64,000 nt of DNA, taken from Firmicutes bacterium HGW-Firmicutes-1. GTDB taxonomy: Bacteria; Bacillota; Clostridia; Lachnospirales; Vallitaleaceae. Positions 41,022-49,651 of the stretch are shown here, piece after piece. The stretch is taken from positions 144,317 through 208,316 of the forward strand of contig PHAG01000004.1 of NCBI GenBank assembly GCA_002841625.1. Direction: 5' to 3'. The translations under genes and the position numbers were made by a program. The stretch's first letter is position 1. Each line of letters starts with the position of its first letter. Below the pieces are notes generated by a model. It searched no databases. It was not told where the DNA came from and was given only the letters and a program-made list of their open reading frames with translations.

Positions 41022-41957
41022 CTAATCCCTTAGAATACGCCCTGTTAATTGTAAGAAAACGGTTTCCAAGTTTGCTTCATCAATATCCATAGAATGAATA
41101 TCTACCCCGTCATCATTCAATAAGTCTACAATATTCTTGAATACCTTTTTATCTTGAGTTGCCTTTACAATGATTTCCTCTTCAAGCTGAGACAAGGAAA
41201 TGACGCAATCCAAGGCCTCAATTTTTTTAAGAACCTCCTGAGAATAGTTGCTAAGCTTAAGCTTAATGTCTTTTGTAGAATTGTGCTGCTCAATAAGCTG
41301 TTCCTTTGTTCCCTCTGCTATAATTTTGCCTTGATCCATAATACAAATTCTATTACATAAGTATTCTACTTCTTCCATGTAATGACTCGTATATATGACT
41401 GTCATTCCTTTTTTATTCAGCTCTAAAACGGTATCTAAAATGTGTTTTCTAGATTGAGGATCAATTCCTACCGTTGGCTCATCCATAATGATTAATTCTG
41501 GATCATGCAACAGGGCAACTCCAATATTTAATCTTCTTTTCATTCCCCCTGAATATGTCTTAACTTTATCCTTTAAACGATCTTTAATCCCAATGATTTC
41601 TGATATTTCTTCAATTTTATCCTTTAACTTTTGTCCCTTTAATCCATATGCTCTACCCCAAAAAACCAAGTTTTCTTTACCTGATAGCATTGGGTATAGC
41701 GCAATTTCTTGAGGTACATAGCCTAAGCTTTCTTGGATAACCTTTGGCTTGCTAAGAATGCTTGTATCTGCATAAAGGATTTCACCTGAATCTGGTTGGA
41801 TCAGGGTTGAAATCATAGAAATCGTTGTTGATTTTCCTGCTCCATTTGGTCCTAATAAACCAAGTATTTCTCCCTTTTTCAAAGTGAAGCTAATTCCATC
41901 TACTGCTTTAACCTTTTTAAATTGTTTCGAAATGTTTTGAACCTTTAATAATTCCAT
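41022..41957 (-). CDS. ABC exporter ATPase
   Basis: 311 residues. Walker A GPNGAGKST (about 36-44), Q-loop in GYVPQEIALYPMLSGKEN, signature SGGMKRRLNIG, Walker B LIIMDEPTVGID and the switch His in YTSHYMEE are intact. The C-terminal 80 residues are the extra DUF4162-like tail common in drug-export ATPases of the CcmA/LnrL kind. AGGAGG precedes the ATG. It follows the lipoprotein gene by 30 bases. Confidence 0.95.
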   Translation of the reverse strand: MELLKVQNISKQFKKVKAVDGISFTLKKGEILGLLGPNGAGKSTTISMISTLIQPDSGEILYADTSILSKPKVIQESLGYVPQEIALYPMLSGKENLVFWGRAYGLKGQKLKDKIEEISEIIGIKDRLKDKVKTYSGGMKRRLNIGVALLHDPELIIMDEPTVGIDPQSRKHILDTVLELNKKGMTVIYTSHYMEEVEYLCNRICIMDQGKIIAEGTKEQLIEQHNSTKDIKLKLSNYSQEVLKKIEALDCVISLSQLEEEIIVKATQDKKVFKNIVDLLNDDGVDIHSMDIDEANLETVFLQLTGRILRD

Positions 41958-41987
41958 ATGTGCCTCCTATAGCTTATAATAATACTG

Positions 41988-42962
41988 CTAAAAAATATCT
42001 TCTGGGAAAATTGATTGTTGCTCAAAGTCCTCCATATCAATCCATTCATCCTCTTTAATGATTGGAAAATCAAATACTTGGTCTTCTCCAAGGTTTGTAT
42101 TCTCTGCACTAAAGAAAATCTCTACTGAACGTGGTTCTCCTTTTTTAGGATCTTTCCAGCCCAATTTTATTTCATATTCTTCCTTTATTAATCTACCATC
42201 GAAATCAACATAGGCAATACCCTGAAATCCTTCAAGTACTAATCTTGAAACATAGCCTTCTATGGCAGTTAGAATTTCTTCTTCATTAACCTCTTCAAGC
42301 TCTTGTTCTTTTAGACCTTCCTGTAAAAGCGCTTCAATTACGCCTTCTTCTTTGATTACTCGAACCATTTCATCTCCGAGTAATTTTAATTGCTCTTCAG
42401 ATGCTTCAATTGTATAGGTTGTTGTTTTGATTTGTCCTTCTTCGGTTAACAAGTATGTCTTATTACCTTTAAATACATCTTCTTGCTTAAGTAGCTCATT
42501 CCATTTTTCTATAATAGGTTTTAATAGTGTTTCATAAGAGCCTTCATGAATAAAACTATTCGATTCTTGATCGAAATCCTTTGGATTAAATGACATATAT
42601 CCATTGATTATAGGCATTTTCATATATATATTTGTTCCATCCATATAAAAGGTGGTATCAAATCCCATGCCTCCAAAATTGTAATATGACTTTGCAATGA
42701 CCTTTTCGGTTTCCTCTGAAGAATCATATTGTGCATTCATATCAAATTCGACTTCATCAAAGTAGCTTAAATCTCTTATTTGAATATCTGTTAACCCTTC
42801 GGTAACAAAATCAATATTGGTCCTAACTGTGATATTTACTCTACCCTTCTCTATACTTTGTGTTTTTTCTATTGCCTTTCTATAGTCGCCCAAGTCATCT
42901 GACGAACATCCTGTTAATAGTAATAAAAGTGCTAATACAATACCTACTTTTTTCATATTCAT
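41988..42962 (-). CDS. Lipoprotein associated with the LnrLMN-like exporter
   Basis: 324 residues. Lipoprotein signal with lipobox LLLTGC (Cys19). The mature part is rich in beta strands and acidic: INFDFVTEG-like NIDFVTEGLTDIQIRD, YDSSEETEKVIAKSYYNFG, FYMDGTNIYMKMP. I do not recognise the family; the layout (two-part beta sheet with a MKMP strand) recalls LolA/LppX-like lipid-binding folds, which is inference. It sits between the regulator and the ABC genes, so it may bind the exported compound or act as the sensor input. The TAGGCGCCTA palindrome lies upstream. Confidence 0.75.
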   Translation of the reverse strand: MNMKKVGIVLALLLLLTGCSSDDLGDYRKAIEKTQSIEKGRVNITVRTNIDFVTEGLTDIQIRDLSYFDEVEFDMNAQYDSSEETEKVIAKSYYNFGGMGFDTTFYMDGTNIYMKMPIINGYMSFNPKDFDQESNSFIHEGSYETLLKPIIEKWNELLKQEDVFKGNKTYLLTEEGQIKTTTYTIEASEEQLKLLGDEMVRVIKEEGVIEALLQEGLKEQELEEVNEEEILTAIEGYVSRLVLEGFQGIAYVDFDGRLIKEEYEIKLGWKDPKKGEPRSVEIFFSAENTNLGEDQVFDFPIIKEDEWIDMEDFEQQSIFPEDIF

Positions 42963-42993
42963 ACCCTCTCCTTTTAAAATTTTTGATGTATTT

Positions 42994-43018
42994 AGAATAC
43001 CACAATCTTAGGCGCCTA
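42994..43018 (-). promoter_or_regulatory. Possible promoter and operator of the lipoprotein-ABC genes
   Basis: On the minus strand an extended -10 box TGGTATTCT (43002-42994) lies next to a perfect 10-bp palindrome TAGGCGCCTA (43009-43018), which would sit in the spacer region and could bind the partner NarL-type regulator encoded next door. Confidence 0.4.
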
Positions 43019-43061
43019 TCTTCTCTCTTAAGTCACTATCTAATAGTTACTTTTAGCACGA

Positions 43062-43703
43062 TTATAACTTGTTTTTAACTGCAAACAGTGCTAGTTGAGT
43101 TCGATCTCTAAATTCTAATTTATCTAGCACCCTTGTAATATTGTTTTTAACTGTTCCCTCACTAATAAATAATAGCTCCGATATTTCCTTATTATTATTG
43201 CCTTCCCCTAGCAAATGGCAAATATCCTTTTCTCTCTCAGTCAATAAGTCAACTCTTTCATCGAATACTAGCTCTTCGTAATTTGATGAAGTCAGCTTTT
43301 CTACTACTCTTGTAGCAATCTCAGGATTGATGAGTGTTCCTCCTGAATATACCTTTCTTATAGCATTGACAATTTCATCTGGGGTTGCATCCTTGAGCAA
43401 ATAACCTGATGCACCATTTTTTAACGATCCAAATATGTACGCATCATCATTAAAGGTCGTCAAAATAATTATTTTGATGTGCTCATGTTTTTCCTTTATT
43501 TTCAGTGTCGCCTCTACTCCGTCCATTTGGGGCATTCTAATATCCATTAAAATTACATCTAGCAATTCCTTATCAGAACACCTAACAGCTTCTGCCCCAT
43601 TGGCTGCCACACAAACAACCTCAAAATCTGGTTCATGGGACAAAATCATAGAAAGTCCTTGTACAATTAAATCTTGATCATCAACTATCATCAATCGAAT
43701 CAT
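43062..43703 (-). CDS. NarL/LuxR-family response regulator (LnrK-like)
   Basis: 213 residues. Receiver with phosphoaccepting Asp in LDVILMDIRMPQMDG, Thr in IILTTFNDD, Lys in GYLLKDATPDE; LuxR-type helix-turn-helix with LTEREKDICHLLGEGNNNKEIS split near FISEGTVKNNI. Its ATG overlaps the kinase stop by four bases. It likely controls the ABC exporter and lipoprotein genes directly downstream, as LnrK does in Bacillus subtilis. Confidence 0.94.
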   Translation of the reverse strand: MIRLMIVDDQDLIVQGLSMILSHEPDFEVVCVAANGAEAVRCSDKELLDVILMDIRMPQMDGVEATLKIKEKHEHIKIIILTTFNDDAYIFGSLKNGASGYLLKDATPDEIVNAIRKVYSGGTLINPEIATRVVEKLTSSNYEELVFDERVDLLTEREKDICHLLGEGNNNKEISELLFISEGTVKNNITRVLDKLEFRDRTQLALFAVKNKL

Positions 43704-44872
43704 TTTAACTCCTCCCGATCGTAGGGTAAGCTTCCTGTTATCAAAAAGCCTTTCGTATTTTCAAAGGATATTTTCCCTTGTAGCAATGCTACTCTCTCTA
43801 GCATCCCATTTAGACCATTTCCTTTTATCACTTCACTACATCCGCTACCATTGTCTTCAATATAAAAAAGTACCTCTTGATCTTTATATGTGATGATTAT
43901 TTTCACCTTAGTAGCTTTTCCATGTCTAATGGCATTCGTTAGCCCTTCTTGAATAATACGATATATGGTTATCCCTACATCTGGTCTGACACTTTTGTCT
44001 CCAATGATTTCACAATGAATCTCTGTTTCAGTTTTATTTGCAAAATCCTCTGCTAGCTCATATAAGGATGTATTCGTCCATTCAATTTCATTTTCATTTT
44101 TTAGAGTGTTTAGTATTTGTCTTACTTTAGCTAGACTTTCTCTTGCTGACTTTTTTGCCTTTTCTAATGTGGCTATTCCCTGTTCTGTGTCGTTAGCACT
44201 AAAAAATCTTGTGGTCATTTCCATTTGCATAATAAGACCAGTCATATCGTGACCTAATGTATCGTGTAAATCCCTAGCAATTTTAGATCTCTCTTCTACC
44301 ATTGTCAGTTGTTTAATTTCATTTGAATATTTCTTCATTTGCTTATGTGTTTCTAAAAGTTCTTCATATAATTGCTTTGTTTTCGCATTCTCTTCACGAT
44401 ATACTTTTGCAAATATCGCTACAAGTAATACCAGCATTTGAACAGTGAAGAAAAAAACGAACATAGCAAGATTTGCTGGACTCATTTGTATCGTTAAAAG
44501 TTCTGCAAATTTTACGATTGAACCTAACGTAAGAATGATACTTAATATTAATCCCGCTTTTTTGTCGTAATGAATTACAACATACATAAGCATAAGAATG
44601 TACATTGAATGAAAGAAATAGTCTATTGCATATTTTGAATTTATTTCAATGATAATAAGCACTATAACCGATAGCATGATTAGCGTTAATTGAACGATTC
44701 GTTTTTTTGCAATCATTTGAAAAGAGATAAAAACAGTGTAGATCAGAATTAAAGAAATTAGTATTGTCTTTCTAATACCAAAAGGATCTTCATAAAAATA
44801 ACCAAGAACCAACAATACCAAAGATATTATGATGTATAGGAATGATATCAACTTGCCTCTATGACTCCCCAT
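43700..44872 (-). CDS. NarL-type sensor histidine kinase (LnrJ-like)
   Basis: 390 residues. Six or so membrane helices (about 8-165), a coiled-coil, HisKA_3 H-box ERSKIARDLHDTLGHDMTGL, N box IIQEGLTNAIRHGKAT, G1 YIEDNGSGC and G2 GNGLNGMLERVA. All catalytic motifs are complete. Start at ATG 44872 with GGGGAGG nine bases upstream; the reading frame reaches 44944 but that part overlaps the next gene's terminator. With regulator and ABC genes it forms an LnrJKLMN-like self-protection module. Confidence 0.93.
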   Translation of the reverse strand: MGSHRGKLISFLYIIISLVLLVLGYFYEDPFGIRKTILISLILIYTVFISFQMIAKKRIVQLTLIMLSVIVLIIIEINSKYAIDYFFHSMYILMLMYVVIHYDKKAGLILSIILTLGSIVKFAELLTIQMSPANLAMFVFFFTVQMLVLLVAIFAKVYREENAKTKQLYEELLETHKQMKKYSNEIKQLTMVEERSKIARDLHDTLGHDMTGLIMQMEMTTRFFSANDTEQGIATLEKAKKSARESLAKVRQILNTLKNENEIEWTNTSLYELAEDFANKTETEIHCEIIGDKSVRPDVGITIYRIIQEGLTNAIRHGKATKVKIIITYKDQEVLFYIEDNGSGCSEVIKGNGLNGMLERVALLQGKISFENTKGFLITGSLPYDREELK

Positions 44873-44923
44873 AATAAACCTCCCCAATAATGCACATATG
44901 CATATTAATGTCATTGTACCAAA

Positions 44924-44961
44924 ATAAAAAAATCTTCTCAACATTATTATTGAGAAGATTG
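44924..44961 (-). terminator. Terminator at the end of the Tad operon
   Basis: On the minus strand AATCTTCTCAA pairs with TTGAGAAGATT across an 8-base loop and is followed by seven T. It lies nine bases after the stop of the gene at 44970. Confidence 0.85.
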
Positions 44962-44969
44962 CTGTTTTA

Positions 44970-45761
44970 CTATTTCAGGTATGCATTCATGATATCTTCA
45001 AAAGAACCTTCAATTACTCTTGCATCTGACATATCAGGAATCAAAATAAGATTATCTCTATTGAAATCATTTAAATAAAGTTCTATTTCTAACTCCACTT
45101 CTTTAATTTTAAAGCTGCCCACAATTTTCCTAATTTGAAGCTCTTCATCAATAAATAAGCTTACACTTACATTTTCAAGCTTATAATAGAAATTATTTAT
45201 TGATAGCTCATTCATAATCAACTTTGGATCTATTGTTAAGGTATAGCAATCTGTTAATATGTTAGCTGCAAAAGATGTATCTTGATTGATACGAATAGGT
45301 ATTCTTTTTTCAACCTCAATTAGATGAACTGTATTCAGAATATCAATCAACTGCTCTTTATGAATGCTTCTCTTTTCAATTGGTTGTTGTTTTTTGATAA
45401 GTATCTTTTTGAAACCTTCAATCGGTGTCACTATACAACTTGCTACTTCGTCTTCAAAATAACTACATATGACAATATCATTCATATCTTGCTCACTATT
45501 TATGTTAAATTCAATTGCTTTCAAATCCCCATTGACTGCTCCATCAATGATCACCTGAAAAAGCTCTGCCTTACTTTGATTACTAACATAAAGTTTAGCA
45601 TTTCCATAAAAACAAAAATCGTTATCTGTAAGGGTATGTTTTATTGCTGTAATAATCTTTTCATCATTAGACATTACCCTTGCTAGTAGTGGTTGTCTTC
45701 CTAAGAACAACATCCCTATAAAAATGAATCCAATAATAAAAAACACTAAATTTTGTCTCAT
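44970..45761 (-). CDS. Membrane-anchored protein of unknown function at the end of the Tad operon
   Basis: 263 residues, not recognised. One N-terminal membrane helix (RQNLVFFIIGFIFIGMLFLG) anchors an extracytoplasmic alpha/beta region with many Ile and Lys. No Cys lipobox, no known motif. It lies 15 bases after the FHA protein gene, has its own AAGGAG site and precedes the terminator, so it belongs to the Tad operon; a role in pilus assembly or surface attachment is possible but inferred only from position. Confidence 0.6.
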   Translation of the reverse strand: MRQNLVFFIIGFIFIGMLFLGRQPLLARVMSNDEKIITAIKHTLTDNDFCFYGNAKLYVSNQSKAELFQVIIDGAVNGDLKAIEFNINSEQDMNDIVICSYFEDEVASCIVTPIEGFKKILIKKQQPIEKRSIHKEQLIDILNTVHLIEVEKRIPIRINQDTSFAANILTDCYTLTIDPKLIMNELSINNFYYKLENVSVSLFIDEELQIRKIVGSFKIKEVELEIELYLNDFNRDNLILIPDMSDARVIEGSFEDIMNAYLK

Positions 45762-45776
45762 AGGTATCTCCTTATG

Positions 45777-47234
45777 TCAGTATAACTTAAAATAATATTT
45801 GTCATTTATTATTTTAATCTCATCGGTATTTTTTAGAAGATATTTTTCTTGACCTTCAAGTTTTCGATTATTTAAAAAGGTACCATTTTTTGAATTCAAA
45901 TCAATTATATAATATTGATCATCCTCACAGGTTATTTGACAATGAATTCTACTCGCTGATTCGTTCTTAACCTGAAAATCTACTACCCCCTTCATGCTTC
46001 CTATAATGAAAGGTGTTTTCAGTAATGGGATATTTACCTCTTGCTCATCAACCCAATACGCTCTTTTTTGAATAAAGTTTCTTTCACTTTGCTCATGATT
46101 CGTATTCTCCCACTTCCATCTTACCCGGGATTCCTCCTTATTCATGTCTCCACGAAAAAACCTTTGAGGCGATTTTTCTTTCTTATCTTTTTTAATAATT
46201 AGAACATCCTTTTCTATGTTATTTGTACTTATTAATCTATCCTTTTTCTCAAAAGTCTTTTTTGCTTTATCATTGTTCTTCTTAATTCCCTCACTCTTCA
46301 TAATACCCATCATGTTTTTCTCCTCCCAGATTATAGAATCTGATTCCATTTCATTTGTTATGAATTCCTTTTGAAATAATACCTTAAAAAAAATGAGAGC
46401 TTCACAAATACCAACAATTGCAATAATTGCTATGACTTTAATTAACCTATTAGAATAGCTATCTGCGGCACCTACCCAGTGGGCTGAACACAAAAAAATA
46501 ATAATACCAATAAATCCTTGCAAAATAATAAACATTAGCTTTGCATCTTTAGATACCCTCTGTTGTTTCTTTGATGTTCGATATTTTGTCGTTCCTCGGA
46601 TTCCGATATCATTGTTATCCATATCATTATCTATTCGTTGGATCTGTGGACCTGGATTCATAAAAACCATATCTTCTTCATATTCAATTACCGTCTTCAG
46701 CATTGAGACATTAAAATTCCCTTCTTCTAAAACCATACGAAACTTATGAATAAGGCTTATAGCCTTTTCATCATTTTTAAGAATATATTTTATTAATAAC
46801 TCAATTAGGCTTCGAAGTAACTGCACGTTTTTAGAACCATTCTTTTCACAAGGTACATACACATAAAAACAACTAATTGTTTTAGGATCAATAAATATTA
46901 AGTTACCATCAATTTGAAAGCCAGTCTCATAAAGTAAGAACTCATTCGCAACAGAAATGATGTTAGTTAACGTTTCAATAATATTTCTTAACAGCTCATA
47001 ACCAACACCATTTTCTTTTGCATAATCTAAAAGAGATAATTTCCCACTAATTGGATAAACAATTGAACTAGTGTCCTCACATACCATTGTTCGTATTGTA
47101 AGAACATTTGGTATGGCATTTTTTTGTAGCATTTTTACTTGGTAGTCTTCAACTTTTTTATTTTCAACTCTTAAAATCAAATAGGAATCACTTAATTCTT
47201 GTTCTATTGTCCATTCATAAATGTCTTTCATCAT
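45777..47234 (-). CDS. FHA-domain protein with DUF6382-like N-terminus
   Basis: 485 residues. The N-terminal 190 residues resemble DUF6382 (SGKLSLLDYAKENGVGYELL, then GFQIDGNLIFIDPKTIS), two membrane helices follow at about 240-290, a charged linker to about 390, and a C-terminal FHA domain (about 410-485) with the phosphothreonine-binding SRIHCQITCE and DLNSKNGTFLNN motifs. FHA domains bind phosphothreonine, so a Ser/Thr kinase such as the one at the window start could be its partner. Overlaps the pilin gene stop by four bases (ATGA). Similar FHA/DUF6382 proteins are found beside Tad loci of clostridia. Confidence 0.85.
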   Translation of the reverse strand: MMKDIYEWTIEQELSDSYLILRVENKKVEDYQVKMLQKNAIPNVLTIRTMVCEDTSSIVYPISGKLSLLDYAKENGVGYELLRNIIETLTNIISVANEFLLYETGFQIDGNLIFIDPKTISCFYVYVPCEKNGSKNVQLLRSLIELLIKYILKNDEKAISLIHKFRMVLEEGNFNVSMLKTVIEYEEDMVFMNPGPQIQRIDNDMDNNDIGIRGTTKYRTSKKQQRVSKDAKLMFIILQGFIGIIIFLCSAHWVGAADSYSNRLIKVIAIIAIVGICEALIFFKVLFQKEFITNEMESDSIIWEEKNMMGIMKSEGIKKNNDKAKKTFEKKDRLISTNNIEKDVLIIKKDKKEKSPQRFFRGDMNKEESRVRWKWENTNHEQSERNFIQKRAYWVDEQEVNIPLLKTPFIIGSMKGVVDFQVKNESASRIHCQITCEDDQYYIIDLNSKNGTFLNNRKLEGQEKYLLKNTDEIKIINDKYYFKLY

Positions 47235-47395
47235 ATGCCCAGCACTTTTGAATCTATTTGATTAAATATATTGTTAATAAGCTCCTCGATTTGAGTTTTA
47301 AAAATAAGTGCTAGTGCAATAATAATAACTATAATAATTGCAATTTCTATAATACCCATACCCCGTTCATCTTTCCATAAATTCTTTAACATCAT
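47231..47395 (-). CDS. Flp-type pilin (small Tad pilus subunit)
   Basis: 54 residues, too short to stand out by length. The sequence begins MMLKNLWKDERGMGIIEIAI, then continues as one hydrophobic helix IIVIIIALALIFKTQI and a short amphipathic tail ending SKVLGI. This is the Flp1-type (type IVb) pilin pattern: a basic leader, Gly-Met-Gly-(x)2-Glu before the helix. Cleavage is expected near Gly12/Gly14. GGGGGAG precedes the ATG at 47395, and the stop overlaps the FHA start. It lies between tadC and the FHA gene, its normal operon place. No prepilin peptidase is encoded in the window. Confidence 0.85.
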   Translation of the reverse strand: MMLKNLWKDERGMGIIEIAIIIVIIIALALIFKTQIEELINNIFNQIDSKVLGI

Positions 47396-47408
47396 CAAAT
47401 CTCCCCCA

Positions 47409-48905
47409 TTAAAATTTCAATGTAATTAAGGCTGGTGTTATAACAATGATTAATATCGCCATAAACATGATTCCCATTGGAAGCACCAGCCTGGTACTTG
47501 CCTTCTCTCCTTTTTTTCTAGCCAAGTCCTCTCTCAATGACATTGCTTCCTTCGATTGTTGCTGCATTGCCCCAATTAACAAATGACTCCCCTTCTTAAT
47601 GTTTTGCATAATGATTGCTGTAAACCTTAAAATTTCAGGTATTTTACAACGTTGTCCAAATGCTTCGTATGCTTTAAGCTCAGATATGCCCTTTTGTAAA
47701 TCTTCAAGAGTCAAAATCATTTCTTCATAAAGCAGTATGACTTCTCCACTTCGTTCTTTGATTCTGATATAATCCTTTATAATTTTTTCCCATGCTCTTC
47801 CAAAAGTCATACCTGCATTCATTAAAAGTGCAAATTTATTGATACACCCTGGAAATGCTCGAAGTAACTCTTCTTCTCTTTTTTTTACCTTGGTATGCAA
47901 ATCGTAGCCTTTCAACAAGAAAAATAGTATTGAAATGCCAATTCCACCCAAAATCATTGGCAAGCTCTGAACCTTCTTCTCACCATCGTACCACTTCGCA
48001 ACTGCGTCGTAATCACTAAACTCTTGTGGCAAAGTAATCTGATCTCCCTCAATATTTTGTAATGCTGTCTTGGATAATATATCTTTCATGTACTTGTTGA
48101 GGTGGTGTTTTTTCATCGTTGCATCCAAAGATTTTTTGTATAATTTTACAGTGTATTGAACTGATTTTTCTTCTCCATAACAATCAATCTTGGCCTTTAA
48201 TTTTACGATCTCCCCTTCGTTATGTAAATTGTTGTATCTAATTTCTCCATTGTTAAGCAAAAGCTTATCATTACTGCTCTCCCACATTATATTCACTTTT
48301 TCTGAAAGCATGGTTGGTAAATATAGTGGTTGATTCACATGGTCTAATGATAAATTATTTTGTAGAATTAGATCTGGAAGCTCTTTCATTATTTTGTCCA
48401 GTTCTATTTTTATTTGATCCATAGTGGGGCTTTTTTCTGGAACCACAATGCTAAGTGGCTCATAAGTGATTACATTTTTTTTGCCTTTATCTCCTTGGAT
48501 TTCTAACCCATAGTAGTAATGATAATACTGATCCCCTTCCCCAAATTTTGCTTTATGAAGCTCCGATACATTATTCACTGCAAGACTTTTGATATTTAAA
48601 CACATTACGAATAGTATCGTTCCAAAAAGCAGCAATAACACTAAGGTTATTCGCTCTCCTTCAAAAAGTCTATACCGATTGGCGTATTGCCGTTTACCAT
48701 ATAGTTGTAATAAATTATAATTCGTCTTTCCTTGGAAAACATTTTCTATATGATCTATTACAAACAACCCTATAGGTAAATATCTCCATAGTTTGTATTC
48801 TTTTTTTGATATATTTGTCAGTTCATCTTGATATTGCTTTCTCGAATAAATATAGAGTCCTATAAACCCAAGCGTACTTATTCCAAGCAGAATGGTCAAA
48901 ATCAT
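47409..48905 (-). CDS. tadC: TadC-like pilus platform protein with inserted extracytoplasmic domain
   Basis: 498 residues, larger than usual (about 300). The C-terminal third is a type II secretion F (platform) domain: helices with ELLRAFPGCINKFALLMNAG, TFGRAWEKI and the end VLPMGIMFMAILIIVITPAL. Between the first helices and this domain lies about 230 residues outside the membrane, with YLPTMLSEKVNIMWESSND and VKLKAKIDCYGEEKSVQYTV, a pattern like an atrophied bacterial Ig domain. It follows TadB by three bases. The insertion is unusual and may serve as a contact to other pilus or wall parts. Confidence 0.78.
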   Translation of the reverse strand: MILTILLGISTLGFIGLYIYSRKQYQDELTNISKKEYKLWRYLPIGLFVIDHIENVFQGKTNYNLLQLYGKRQYANRYRLFEGERITLVLLLLFGTILFVMCLNIKSLAVNNVSELHKAKFGEGDQYYHYYYGLEIQGDKGKKNVITYEPLSIVVPEKSPTMDQIKIELDKIMKELPDLILQNNLSLDHVNQPLYLPTMLSEKVNIMWESSNDKLLLNNGEIRYNNLHNEGEIVKLKAKIDCYGEEKSVQYTVKLYKKSLDATMKKHHLNKYMKDILSKTALQNIEGDQITLPQEFSDYDAVAKWYDGEKKVQSLPMILGGIGISILFFLLKGYDLHTKVKKREEELLRAFPGCINKFALLMNAGMTFGRAWEKIIKDYIRIKERSGEVILLYEEMILTLEDLQKGISELKAYEAFGQRCKIPEILRFTAIIMQNIKKGSHLLIGAMQQQSKEAMSLREDLARKKGEKASTRLVLPMGIMFMAILIIVITPALITLKF

Positions 48906-48908
48906 TAT

Positions 48909-49649
48909 TCACACCTCGATATCTACAACCTTTTTACTCACTATAAAGCTCACAATATATAATAATAGTGCTGTTGTCATAGCAATTCTACCCCGTAATG
49001 TTTTATACATCACCTCTAAAAATCCTGATGAAAATAAATGTAAATATATAATAATAAAGGGAACTAAAAAGGCTAGGATTTTTTGTTCATATTTCTTTCC
49101 TGTTATTAAAACATTAATATTCTCCGTGATCATCATTTTTTCATTGATGGTTGTTGTCGTGTACTTCATTATTTCTACTAAATTACCTCCCGTTCTTTTT
49201 GCCGTTATAAATACATTTGTAAAATTGGTAATGTCCTCGTCCTCAGCCCTAAGTGCAAAATCAAGCAATGCGCTTTCTATAGAATGATTCATCGCAATTT
49301 TTCTTACTATGTATCCAAATTCCTCTATGATGTAAGTGTCTTCGTCATAATATATAACCTTCAAATCATTTAGTGCCTCAATAAATGCAAGCTCAACACT
49401 TTTTCCAACACTGATTGAAGAAGATAATGCATAAAGCCCTTCTTTAAACTGTTCCTTAAGCTTTTTCTTTCGCTCCCCTACAAGAACCTTCTTTTTATAA
49501 GATATATATAATATGCCAAATATACTTGCTGGTAAAGCTATGACCATTTGTCCATAGAAAAGCATTGCTAGCAGGAATAATCCGCTCACACCAAAACACC
49601 CGTATTTAAACTTCTCTACTTTACTCATTTCATACGTGTTGTAATCCAT
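48909..49649 (-). CDS. tadB: TadB-like pilus platform protein
   Basis: 246 residues. Two early helices (about 20-55), a T2SSF domain with LKEQFKEGLYALSSSISVG, AEDEDITNFTNVFITAKRTGGN and a C-terminal helix pair. Start at ATG 49649, three bases after the end of tadA, with AAGGAGG upstream; the frame opens earlier inside tadA but lacks a ribosome site. Partners TadA and TadC in the inner-membrane Tad machine. Confidence 0.88.
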   Translation of the reverse strand: MDYNTYEMSKVEKFKYGCFGVSGLFLLAMLFYGQMVIALPASIFGILYISYKKKVLVGERKKKLKEQFKEGLYALSSSISVGKSVELAFIEALNDLKVIYYDEDTYIIEEFGYIVRKIAMNHSIESALLDFALRAEDEDITNFTNVFITAKRTGGNLVEIMKYTTTTINEKMMITENINVLITGKKYEQKILAFLVPFIIIYLHLFSSGFLEVMYKTLRGRIAMTTALLLYIVSFIVSKKVVDIEV

Positions 49650-49651
49650 AC

